DNA from: Hydractinia symbiolongicarpus | Taxonomy: Eukaryota > Cnidaria > Hydrozoa > Anthoathecata > Hydractiniidae | Direction: 5' to 3' | Assembly: GCF_029227915.1 (NCBI RefSeq) | Contig: NC_079885.1 | Location: 4,404,001-4,468,000, forward strand | DNA: 64,000 bases | Notes under the pieces: generated by a model | The model's database searches: none | Told to the model about the DNA's origin: nothing | The model's input: only the letters and a program-made list of their open reading frames with translations | Translations under genes and position numbers: made by a program | Part shown: one piece after another, positions 1 through 10,130 of the stretch | Layout: every line of letters starts with the position of its first letter | Position numbering within the stretch: the stretch's first letter is position 1

Positions 1-95
1 TCGCAGTCCAGAATCAGTTCAATTAAGTCCCACAGTCAATCGTTTCACTGTTAAAAGCGATACAACTTAGTAATATCGGAACAAAATCACTAAAT

Positions 96-115
96 ACATG
101 TTGGTACGAATATGT
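96..115 (+). other. Conserved 20-bp imperfect palindrome (first copy shown)
   Basis: ACATGTTGGTACGAATATGT is centred on GTAC, and its 8-bp arms match at 6 of 8 positions when one is reverse-complemented. The same 20 bp recurs once per full monomer with few changes, for example at 1587-1606. A minority of monomers read CATGTGGGTACG (near 10.59, 27.23, 38.15, 40.81 and 58.33 kb). Conservation in a region where flanking segments vary, plus dyad symmetry, suggests a protein-binding box comparable in concept to the CENP-B box of alpha satellite. It does not match the CENP-B box consensus. Binding is inferred. Confidence 0.6.
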
Positions 116-119
116 GACG

Positions 120-128
120 CAACCGTTG
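120..128 (+). other. Conserved short dyad CAACCGTTG (first copy shown)
   Basis: CAAC and GTTG are inverted around a single C, directly downstream of the 20-bp palindrome in nearly every monomer. Variants are rare, for example CAATAGTTG near 14.34 and 21.73 kb and a one-base loss near 29.12 kb. The word resembles a MYB-type core (CNGTTR), but so short a match is weak evidence. It is listed because it forms one conserved block with the palindrome. Confidence 0.4.
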
Positions 129-1012
129 TAACTCAAACGGATTGACACCCTTAGAAAGTCAATGAAATGTAGTTTTTGAAACTGTCTCTATTTCTTCAGC
201 GCGAACTACCGACTAGGGTTGGTCCGACACTAAAAACTGACTAATTTATCTTAATTTTTAAGTAAAGCTCTACCACAGCGCTCAGTGTAATCGCTGAGTT
301 CCAGCAATCATGTCATATTAAGAAAAATGTTATTCCTTAGAGTCCAATTGGATCATTCATCACATTTATAAGGCCACAGTTCAAAATCAGTTCAATTAAG
401 TCCCACTGTCAAACGTTTCACTGTTAAAAGCCATGCAACCTAGTAATACCCGAATAATGTCGCTAAATACATGTTGGTACAAATATGTGACGCAACCGTT
501 GTAACTCAAACTGATTGATACCCCCAAGAAGTCAATGAAATGTAATTTTTGAGAATGTCTCTATTCTTTCAGCCCGTGCTAACGGCTAGGATTTGTCCCA
601 CAGTAAAAAAAGATTTAAGTATCTCAATTTTTCAATTAAGCGCTACCACACAGACCAGTGTAATCGCTGAATTCCATCAATCATGTCAAATTAAGAAGAA
701 TGTTATTCCTTGTAGTCCAATTGGCTCATTTATCACATTTGCAAGGTTACAGTCAAAAGTCAGTTCAATTAAGTCCCACAGTCAAACGTTTCACTGTTAA
801 AAGCGATGCAACCTAGTAAAATCCGAATAATATCGCTAAATACATGTTGGTATGAATATGTGACACAACCGTTGTAACTCAAACGGATTGACACCGCTAG
901 AAAGTCAATGAAATGTAGTTTGTGAAAATGTCTCTATTTATTCTGCGCGCGCAGACGGCTAGGATTGGTCCCACAGTAGAAAATAACTTGTTTAACTAAA
1001 TTTTTAAATAAA

Positions 1013-1026
1013 GCGCTGCGCAGCGC
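1013..1026 (+). other. Perfect 14-bp GC palindrome in a C-type monomer
   Basis: GCGCTGCGCAGCGC equals its own reverse complement. It replaces the usual GCGCTACCACAGAGCC segment of other monomers. The sequence could extrude a short hairpin; function is unknown. Confidence 0.75.
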
Positions 1027-1118
1027 CCAGTGTAACTGCTGAATTCCAGCAATCATGTCATATTAAGAAAAATGTTATTCCTTAGAGTCCAATTGTCTCA
1101 TTTATCACATATACAAGG

Positions 1119-3356
1119 TCGCAGTCCAGAATCAGTTCAATTAAGTCCCACAGTCAATCGTTTCACTGTTAAAAGCGATACAACTTAGTAATATCGGAAA
1201 GAAATCACTAAATACATGTTGGTACGAATATTTGACGCAACCGTTGTAACTCAAACGGATTGACACCGTTAGAAAGTCAATGAAATGTAGTTTTTGAAAC
1301 TGTCTCTATTACTTCAGCGCGAACTACCGACTAGGATTGGTCCCACAGTAAAAAATGACTTATTTATCTTATTTTTTAGTTAAACCTCTACCACAGCGCT
1401 CAGTGTAATCGCTGAGTTCCAGCAATCCCGACAAATTAAGAAGAATGTTATTCCTTGGAGTCCAATTGGCTCATTCATCATATTTATAAGGCTACAGTTC
1501 AAAATCAGTTCAATTAAGTCCCACTGTCAAACGTTTCACTGTTAAAAGCCATGCAAGCTAGTAATACCCGAATAATGTCGCTAAATACATGTTGGTACGA
1601 ATATGTGACGCAACCGTTGTAACTCAAACTGATTGATACCTCCAAGAAGTCAATGAAATGTAATTTTTGAGAATGTCTCTATTCTTTCAGCCCGTGCTAA
1701 CTGCCAGGATTTGTCCCACAGTAAAAAAAGATTTAAGTATCTCAATTCTTAAATAAAGTGCTACCACAGAGACCAGTGTAATCGCTGAATTCCATCAATC
1801 ATGTCAAATTAAGAAGAATGTTATTCCTTGGAGTCCAATTGGCTCATTTATCACATTTGTAAGGCCACAGTCCAAAGTCAGTTCAATTAAGTCCCACAGT
1901 CAAATGTCTCACTTTTAAAAGCGATGCAACTTAGTAACATCCGAATAATGTCGCTAAATACATGTTGGTACGAATATGTGACACAACCGTTGTAACTCAA
2001 ACGGATTAATACCGCTAGAAAGTCAATAAAATGTAGTTTCTGAAACTGTTCCTATTTAATCATTGCGTGCTAACGGCCAGGATTTGTCCCACAGTAAAAA
2101 ATGACTTATTTATCTTATTTTTTAGTTAAACCTCTACCACAGCGCTCAGTGTAATCGCTGAGTTGCAGCAATCCCGACAAATTAAGAAGAATGTTATTCC
2201 TTGGAGTGCAATTGGCTCATTCATCATATTTATAAGGCTACAGTTCAAAATCAGTTCAATTAAGTCCCACTGTCAAACGTTTCACTGTTAAAAGCCATGC
2301 AAGCTAGTAATACCCGAATAATGTCGCTAAATACATGTTGGTACGAATATGTGACGCAACCGTTGTAACTCAAACGGATTGACACCCTTAGAAAGTCAAT
2401 GAAATGTAGTTTTTGAAACTGTCTCTATTTCTTCAGCACGAACTACCGACTAGGGTTGGTCCGACACTAAAAACTGACTAATTTATCTTAATTTTTAAGT
2501 AAAGCTCTACCACAGCGCTCAGTGTAATCGCTGAGTTCCAGCAATCATGTCATATTAAGAAAAATGTTATTCCTTAGAGTCCAATTGGATCATTCATCAC
2601 ATTTATAAGGCCACAGTTCAAAATCAGTTCAATTAAGTCCCACTGTCAAACGTTTCACTGTTAAAAGCCATGCAACCTAGTAATACCCGAATAATGTCGC
2701 TAAATACATGTTGGTACAAATATGTGACGCAACCGTTGTAACCCAAACTGATTGATACCCCCAAGAAGTCAATGAAATGTAATTTTTGAGAATGTCTCTA
2801 TTCTTTCAGCCCGTGCTAACGGCCAGGATTTGTCCCACAGTAAAAAAAGATTTAAGTATCTCAATTTTTAAATTAAGCGCTACCACACAGCCCAGTGTAA
2901 TCGCTGAATTCCATCAATCATGTCAAATTAAGAAGAATGTTATTCCTTGTAGTCCAATTGGCTCATTTATCACATTTGCAAGGTTACAGTCAAAAGTCAG
3001 TTCAATTAAGTCCCACAGTCAAACGTTTCACTGTTAAAAGCGATGCAACCTAGTAAAATCCGAATAATATCGCTAAATACATGTTGGTACGAATATGTGA
3101 CACAACCGTTGTAACTCAAACGGATTGACACCGCTAGAAAGTCAATGAAATGTAGTTTCTGAAAATGTCTCTATTTCTTCTGCGCGCGCAGACGGCTAGG
3201 ATTGGTCCCACAGTAGAAAATGACTTGTTTAACTAAATTTTTAAATAAAGCGCTGCGCAGCGCCCAGTGTAACTGCTGAATTCCAGCAATCATGTCATAT
3301 TAGGAAAAATGTTATTCCTTAGAGTCCAATTGTCTCATTTATCACATTTACAAGGT
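1119..3356. repeat. Irregular six-monomer stretch within the trimer region
   Basis: The order is A, B, a D-type monomer, a hybrid and then B-C. The D-type monomer (about 1.87-2.24 kb, with TAACATCCGAATAATGTCG and a TTAATCATTGCGTGC tail) belongs to a type also found near 6.35, 13.87, 21.26, 24.91, 30.13, 47.06 and 51.91 kb. The monomer starting near 2,238 is B-like until about 2,360 and A-like afterwards (GATTGACACCCTTAG). It is a recombinant that joined two out-of-register copies. Confidence 0.75.
3250..3263 (+). other. Perfect 14-bp GC palindrome
   Basis: Same GCGCTGCGCAGCGC palindrome in the C-type monomer of the irregular stretch, followed by CCAGTGTAACTGC as in the other copies. Confidence 0.75.
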
Positions 3357-4473
3357 CGCAGTCCAGAATCAGTTCAATTAAGTCCCACAGTCAATCGTTT
3401 CACTGTTAAAAGCGATACAACTTAGTAATATCGGAACAAAATCACTAAATACATGTTGGTACGAATATGTGACGCAACCGTTGTAACTCAAACGGATTGA
3501 CACCCTTAGAAAGTCAATGAAATGTAGTTTTTGAAACTGTCTCTATTTCTTCAGCGCGAACTACCGACTAGGGTTGGTCCGACACTAAAAACTGACTAAT
3601 TTATCTTAATTTTTAAGTAAAGCTCTACCACAGCGCTCAGTGTAATCGCTGAGTTCCAGCAATCATGTCATATTAAGAAAAATGTTATTCCTTAGAGTCC
3701 AATTGGATCATTCATCACATTTATAAGGCCACAGATCAAAATCAGTTCAATTAAGTCCCACTGTCGAACGTTTCACTGTTAAAAGCCATGCAACCTAGTA
3801 ATACCCGAATAATGTCGCTAAATACATGTTGGTATAAATATGTGACGCAACCGTTGTAACTCAAACTGATTGATACCCCCAAGAAGTCAATGAAATGTAA
3901 TTTTTGAGAATGTCTCTATTCTTTCAGCCCGTGCTAACGGCCAGGATTTGTCCCACAGTAAAAAAAGATTTAAGTATCTCAATTTTTAAATTAAGCGTTA
4001 CCACACAGCCCAGTGTAATCGCTGAATTCCATCAATCATGTCAAATTAAGAAGAATGTTATTCCTTGTAGTCCAATTGGCTCATTTATCACATTTGCAAG
4101 GTTACAGTCAAAAGTCAGTTCAATTAAGTCCCACAGTCAAACGTTTCACTGTTAAAAGCGATGCAACCTAGTAAAATCCGAATAATATCGCTAAATACAT
4201 GTTGGTACGAATATGTGACACAACCGTTGTAACTCAAACGGATTGACACCGCTAGAAAGTCAATGAAATGTAGTTTGTGAAAATGTCTCTATTTATTCTG
4301 CGCGCGCAGACGGCTAGGATTGGTCCCACAGTAGAAAATGACTTGTTTAACTAAATTTTTAAATAAAGCGCTGCGCAGCGCCCAGTGTAACTGCTGAATT
4401 CCAGCAATCATGTCATATTAAGAAAAATGTTATTCCTTAGAGTCCAATTTTCTCATTTATCACATTTACAAGG
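3357..4473. repeat. A-B-C trimer unit
   Basis: It starts with the same A-type sequence as position 1 (offset 3,356) and ends at the next A start at 4474. It contains the C-monomer GC palindrome at 4368-4381. Confidence 0.8.
4368..4381 (+). other. Perfect 14-bp GC palindrome
   Basis: Same palindrome in the C monomer of trimer unit 3357-4473. Confidence 0.75.
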
Positions 4474-5592
4474 TCGCAGTCCAGAATCAGTTCAATTAAG
4501 TCCCACAGTCAATCGTTTCACTGTTAAAAGCGATACAACTTAGTAATATCGGAAAGAAATCACTAAATACATGTTGGTACGAATATTTGACGCAACCGTT
4601 GTAACTCAAACGGATTGACACCGTTAGAAAGTCAATGAAATGTAGTTTTTGAAACTGTCTCTATTACTTCAGCGCGAACTACCGACTAGGATTGGTCCCA
4701 CAGTAAAAAATGACTTATTTATCTTATTTTTTAGTTAAAGCTCTACCACAGCGCTCAGTGTAATCGCTGAGTTCCAGCAATCCCGACAAATTAAGAAGAA
4801 TGTTATTCCTTGGAGTCCAATTGGCTCATTCATCACATTTATAAGGCCACAGTTCAAAAACAGTTCAATTAAGTCCCACTGTCAAACTTTTCACTGTTAA
4901 AAGCCATGCAACCTAGTAATACCCGAATAATGTCGCTAAATACATGTTGGTACGAATATGTGACGCAACCGTTGTAACTCAAACTGATTGATACCCCCAA
5001 GAAGTCAATGAAATGTAATTTTTGAGAATGTCTCTATTCTTTCAGCCCGTGCTAACGGCCAGGATTTGTCCCACAGTAAAAAAAAGATTTAAGTATCTCA
5101 ATTTTTAAATTAGGCGCTACCACACAGCCCAGTTTAATCGCTGAATTCCATCAATCATGTCAAATTAAAAAGAATGTTATTCCTTGGAGTCCAATTGGCT
5201 CATTTATCACATTTGCAAGGTTACAGTCAAAAGTCAGTTCAATTAAGTCCCACAGTCAAACGTTTCACTGTTAAAAGCGATGCAACCTAGTAAAATCCGA
5301 ATAATATCGCTAAATACGTGTTGGTACGAATATGTGACACAACCGTTGTAACTCAAACGGATTGACACCGCTAGAAAGTCAATGAAATGTAGTTTGTGAA
5401 AATGTCTCTATTTCTTCTGCGCGCGCAGACGGCTAGAATTGGTCCCACAGTAGAAAAGGACTTGTTTAACTAAATTTTTAAATAAAGCGCTGCGCAGCGC
5501 CCAGTGTAACTGCTGAATTCCAGCAATCATGTCATATTAAGAAAAATGTTATTCCTTAGAGTCCAATTGTCTCATTTATCACATTTACAAGG
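4474..5592. repeat. A-B-C trimer unit
   Basis: Third regular trimer, bounded by A-type starts at 4474 and 5593. The C monomer carries the GC palindrome at 5487-5500. The C monomer and what follows are paralogous to 28.99 kb onward. Confidence 0.8.
5487..5500 (+). other. Perfect 14-bp GC palindrome
   Basis: Same palindrome in the C monomer of trimer unit 4474-5592. Its paralogue is at 29264-29277. Confidence 0.75.
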
Positions 5593-8426
5593 TCGCAGTC
5601 CAGAATCAGTTCAACTAAGTCCCACAGTCAATCGTTTCACTGTTAAAAGCGATACAACTTAGTAATATCGAAACAAAATCACTAAATACATGTTGGTACG
5701 AATATGTGACGAAACCGTTGTAACTCAAACGGATTGACACCGTTAGAAAGTCAATGAAATGTAGTTTTTGAAATTGTCTCTATTTCTTCAGCGCGAAGTA
5801 CCGACTAGGATTGGTCCCACAGTAAAGAAATAACTGATTTATCTAAACTTTTAATTAAAGCGCTACCACAGAACCTAGTGAAATCGCTGAATTCCAGAAA
5901 TCATGTCAAATTAAAAAGAATGTTATTCGTTGAAGTCCAATTGGCTCATTTATCACATTTATAAGGTTACAGTTCAAAATCAGTTCAATTATGTCCCACA
6001 GTCAAACGTTTCAGTGTTAAAAACGATGCAACCTAGTAATACCCGAATAACATCGCTAAATACATGTTGGTGCGAATATGTGGCCCAACCGTTGTAACTC
6101 AAACTCATTGATGCCGCCAAGAAGTCAATGAAATGTAGTTTTTCAAAATGTGTGTATTCCTTCAGCGCGTGCTAACGGCCAGGATTGGTCCCATAGTAAA
6201 AAAAGATTTAAATATCTAAATTCTTAAATAAAGTGCTACCACAGAGACCAGTGTAATCGCTGAATTCCATCAGTCATGTCAAATTAAGAAGAATGTTATT
6301 CCTTGGAGTCCAATGGGCTCATTTATCACATTTGTAAGGCCACAGTCCAAAGTCAGTTCAATTAAGTCCCACAGTCAAATGTTTCACTGTTAAAAGCGAT
6401 GCAACCTAGTAACATCCGAATAATGTCGCTAAGTACATGTTGGTACGAATATGTGACACAACCGTTGTAACTCAAACGGATTAATACCGCTAGAAAGTCA
6501 ATAAAATGTAGTTTTTGAAACTGTTCCTATTTAATCATTGCGTGCTAACGGCCAGGATTTGTCCCACAGTAAAAAAAGACTTATTTATCTAAATTTTTAA
6601 ATAAAGCGCTACCACAGAGCCTAGTGTAATCGCTGAATTCCAGCAATCATGTCATATTAAGAAAAATGTTATTCCTTAGAGTCCAATGGTCTCATTTATC
6701 ACATTTACAAGGTCACAGTCCAGAATCAGTTCAATTAAGTCCCACAGTCAATCGTTTCACTGTTAAAAGCGATACAACTTAGTAATATCGGAACAAAATC
6801 ACTAAATTCATGTTGGTACGAATATGTGACGAAACCGTTGTAACTCAAACGGATTGACACCGTTAGAAAGTCAATGAAATGTAGTTTTTGAAACTGTCTC
6901 TATTTCTTCAGCGCGAACTACCGACTAGGATTGGTCCGACACTAAAAACTGACTAACTTATCTTAATTTTTAAGTAAAGCTCTTCCACAGCGCTCAGTGT
7001 AATCGCTGAGTTCCAGCAATCATGACAAATTAAGAAGAATGTTATTTCTTGTAGTCCAATTGGCTCATATATCACATTTATAATGTCAAAGTCCAAAATC
7101 AGTTCAATTAAGTCCTACAGTCAAACGTTTCACTGTTGAAAGCGATGCAACCTAGTAATATCCGAATAATATCGCTAAATACATGTTGGTACGAATATGT
7201 GGCCCAACCGTTGTGACTCAAACTTTATTGATACCGCCAAGAAGTCAATGAAAATTAGTTTTTGAGAATGTCTCTATTCCTTCAGCGCGTGCTAACGGCC
7301 AGAATTAGTCCCACACTAAAGAAAGACTGATTTACCTAAACTTTTAAATAAAGTGCTACCACCGAACCTAGTGTAATCGCTGAATTCCTGCAATCATGTC
7401 AAATTAAGAAGAATGTTATTCCTTGGAGTCCAATTGGCTCATTCATCACATTTATAAGGCCACAGTTCAAAATCAGTTCAATTAAGTCCCACTGTCAAAC
7501 GTTTCACTGTTAAAAGCCATGCAACCTAGTAATACCCGAATAATGTCGCTAAATACATGTTGTTACGAATATGTGACGCAACCGTTGTAACTCAAACTGA
7601 TTAATACCGCCAAGAAGTCAATGAAATGTTATCTTTGAGAATGTCTCTATTCTTTCATCCCGTGCTAACGGCCAGGATTTGTCCCACAGTAAAAAAAGAT
7701 TTAAGTATCTCAATTTTTAAATTAGGCACTACCACACAGCCCAGTGTAATCGCTGAATTCCATCAATCATGTCAATTTAAGAAGAATGTTATTCCTTGGA
7801 GTCCAATTGGCTCATTTATCACATTTGCTAGGTTACAGTCAAAAGTCAGTTCAATTAAGTCCCACAGTCAAACGTTTCACTGTTAAAAGCGATGCAACCT
7901 AGTAAAATCCGAATAATATCGCTAAATACATGTTGGTACGAATATGTGACACAACCGTTGTAACTCAAACGGATTGACACCGCTAGAAAGTCAACGAAAT
8001 GTAGTTTCTGAAAATGTCTCTATTTCCTCTGCGCGCGAAGACGGCTAGGATTGGTCCCACAGTAGAAAATGACTTGTTTAACTAAATTTTTGAATAAAGC
8101 GCTACCACAGCGCTCAGTATAATCGCTGACTTCCAGCAATTCCGACAAATTAAGAAGAATGTTATTTCTTGTAGTCCAATTGGCTCATATATCACTTTTA
8201 TAATGTCAAGGTCCAAAATCAGTTCAATTTAGTCCCACAGTCAAACGTGTCACTTTTAAAAGCGATGCAACCTAGTAATATCCGAATAATATCGTTAAAT
8301 ACATGTTGGTACGAATATGTGGCCCAACCGTTGTAACTCAAACTGATTGATACCGCCAAGAAGTCAATAAAAATCAGCTATTGAGAATGTCTCTATTCCT
8401 TCAGCGCGTGCTAACGGCCAGGATTG
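5593..8426. repeat. Heterogeneous satellite monomers, 5.6-8.4 kb
   Basis: Full-length monomers of several types follow the trimer region with no simple short-period order. About 5,170-7,110 is paralogous to 28,950-30,890 (offset 23,777-23,778); both share unusual bases such as TTATTCGTTGAAGTCC. About 7,860-8,426 is paralogous to 33.5-34.07 kb (offset 25,644), sharing TTTCCTCTGCGCGCGAAGACGG. No non-satellite sequence is present. Confidence 0.8.
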
Positions 8427-8638
8427 GTCCCACAGTAAATAAAGACTGATTTATCTAAACTTTTAAATAAAGCGCTACTACAGAAAGTAGTGTAATCGCT
8501 GAATTCCAGCAATCATGTCAAATTAAGAAGAATGTTATTCCTTGGAGTCCAATTGGCTCATTTATCACATTTATAAGGTCAAACACCAAAATCTGAAACT
8601 GTTCCTACTTATTCAGCGCGTGCTAACTGCCAGGATTC
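8427..8638 (+). repeat. Short ~212-bp fused monomer, fusion at 8591
   Basis: Second-half sequence up to CCAAAATC joins directly to first-half tail TGAAACTGTTCC. About 160 bp of a normal monomer is absent, including the conserved palindrome. The junction lies close to the equivalent position in the two halves. Confidence 0.85.
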
Positions 8639-9384
8639 ATCCCACAGTAAAGAAAAACTTACATATCTAAATTTTTGAAAAATGCGCTACCACAGAGCCT
8701 AGTGTAATCGCTGAATTCCAGCAATCTTGTCAAATTAAGAAGAATGTTATTCCTTGGAGTCAAACTAGCTCATTTATCACATTTATAAGGTCAAAGTACA
8801 AAATCAGTTCAATTAAGTCCCACAGTCAAACGTGTCACTTTTAAAAGCGATGCAACCTAGTAATATCCGAATAGTATCGCTAAATACATGTTGGTACGAA
8901 TATGTGGCCCAACCGTTGTAACTCAAACTGATTGATATTGCCAAGAAGTCAATAAAAATCAGCTATTGAGAATGTCTCTATTACTTCAGTGCATGCTAAC
9001 GGCCAGAATTAGTCCCACACTAAAGAAAGACTGATTTATCTAAACTTTTAAATAAAACGCTACCACCGAACCTAGTGTAATCGCTGAATTCCAGCAATCA
9101 TGTCAAATTAAGAAAAATGTTATTCCTTGGAGCCCAGTTGGCTCATTCATCACATTTATAAGGCCACAGTTCAAAATCTGTTCAATTAAGTCCCACAGTC
9201 AAACGTTTCACTGTTAAAAGCCATGCAACCTAGTAATACCCGAATAATGTTGCTAAATACATGTTGGAACGAATATGTGACGCAACCGTTGTAACTCAAA
9301 CTGATTGATACCGCCAAGAAGTCAATAAATATCAGCTATTGAGAATGTCTCTATTCTTTTAGCGCGTGCTAACGGCCAGGATTG

Positions 9385-9596
9385 GTCCCACAGTAAATAA
9401 AGACTGATTTATCTAAACTTTTAAATAAAGCGCTACCACAGAACGTAGTGTAATCGCTGAATTCCAGCAATCATGTCAAATTAAGAAGAATGTTTTTCCT
9501 TGGAGTCCAATTGGCTCATGTATCACATTTATAAGGTCAAAGTCCCAAATCTGAAGCTGTTCCTACTTATTCAGCCCGTGCTAACTGCCAGGATTC
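9385..9596 (+). repeat. Short ~212-bp fused monomer, fusion at 9549
   Basis: Same fusion with small changes (CCCAAATCTGAAGCTG). This variant is shared with the 34-40 kb copies. Confidence 0.85.
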
Positions 9597-10130
9597 GGCC
9601 CACAGTAAAGAAAAACTTACATATCTAAATTTTTAAATAATGCGCTACCACAGAGCCTAGTGTAATCGCTGAATTCCAGCAATCTTGTCAAATTAAGAAG
9701 GATGTTATTCCTTGGAGTCAAACTAGCTCATTTATCACATTTATAAGGTCAAAGTACAAAATCAGTTCAATCAAATCAAACAGTCAAACGTGTCACTTTT
9801 AAAAGCGATGCAACCTAGTAATATCCGAGTAATATCGCTAAATATATATTGGTACGAATATGTGGCCCAACCGTTGTTACTCAAACTGATTGATACCGCC
9901 AAGAAGTCAATAAAAATCAGCTATTGAAAATGTCTCTATTCCTTCAGCGCGTGCTAACGGCCAGGATTGGTCCCACAGTAAATAAAGACTGATTTATCTG
10001 AACTTTTAAATAAAGCGAAAGCACAGAACCTAGTGTAATCGCTGAATTCCAGCAATCATGTCAAATTAAGAAGAATGTTACTCCTTGGAGCCTAATTGGC
10101 TCATTCATCACATTTATAAGGCCACAGTTC

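Larger units (their letters stand above)
1..1118. repeat. A-B-C trimer unit 1
   Basis: Monomers A, B and C in order. The unit is followed at 1119 by the next A-type start and is nearly identical to 3357-4473. Differences visible by eye are scattered single bases. Confidence 0.8.
1..5592. repeat. Three-monomer higher-order repeat region (A-B-C, ~1,118 bp)
   Basis: Three monomer types alternate. A starts TCGCAGTCCAGAATC and has CGATACAACTTAG. B has CCCACTGTCAAACG and AGCCATGCAA. C has TTACAGTCAAAAGTC and a GC palindrome. A-type starts fall at 1, 1119, 3357, 4474 and 5593. Regular A-B-C units occupy 1-1118, 3357-4473 and 4474-5592. The 1119-3356 stretch is six monomers long and irregular: A, B, a different monomer near 1.87-2.24 kb (CAAATGTCTCAC), a B/A hybrid, B, C. 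The second half of A plus B and C (about 101-1118) is repeated 2,237 bp later (about 2,338-3,356). Confidence 0.85.
8427..10130. repeat. 958-bp higher-order repeat, left locus (8.4-10.1 kb)
   Basis: Two short units with fusion points at 8591 and 9549 are exactly 958 bp apart, with two full monomers between them. Monomers after each short unit carry CGTGTCACTTTTAAAAGCG and a GTGGCCCAACC variant. The block matches 34.07-35.78 kb at offset 25,644 and 38.65-40.35 kb at offset 30,223. Confidence 0.85.

Noticed and set aside
549-800. 83-codon open frame, with near-identical versions at 2786, 3904, 7626, 10303, 37857 and 40520
   Set aside because: It lies within one satellite monomer type and recurs only because the monomer recurs. 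Other monomer types break it with stops and indels. No signal, domain or ribosome context is visible.
970-1030. Polyadenylation signals (AATAAA) and TATA-like runs in each monomer
   Set aside because: They are part of the A/T-rich segment of every copy, with no transcript or gene context.
2280-2360. CENP-B box match
   Set aside because: CCCGAATAATGTCGC looks similar on the reverse strand, but the required CGAA spacing is off by one base and the bases differ. No consensus CENP-B box was found.
1-5592. CRISPR array
   Set aside because: Repeats of 372 bp with no short repeat-spacer alternation. Monomers are contiguous, not separated by unique spacers.
8427-8638. Short units as insertions of a different element
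   Set aside because: Both sides of the join are ordinary monomer sequence; about 160 bp is missing and nothing foreign is present.
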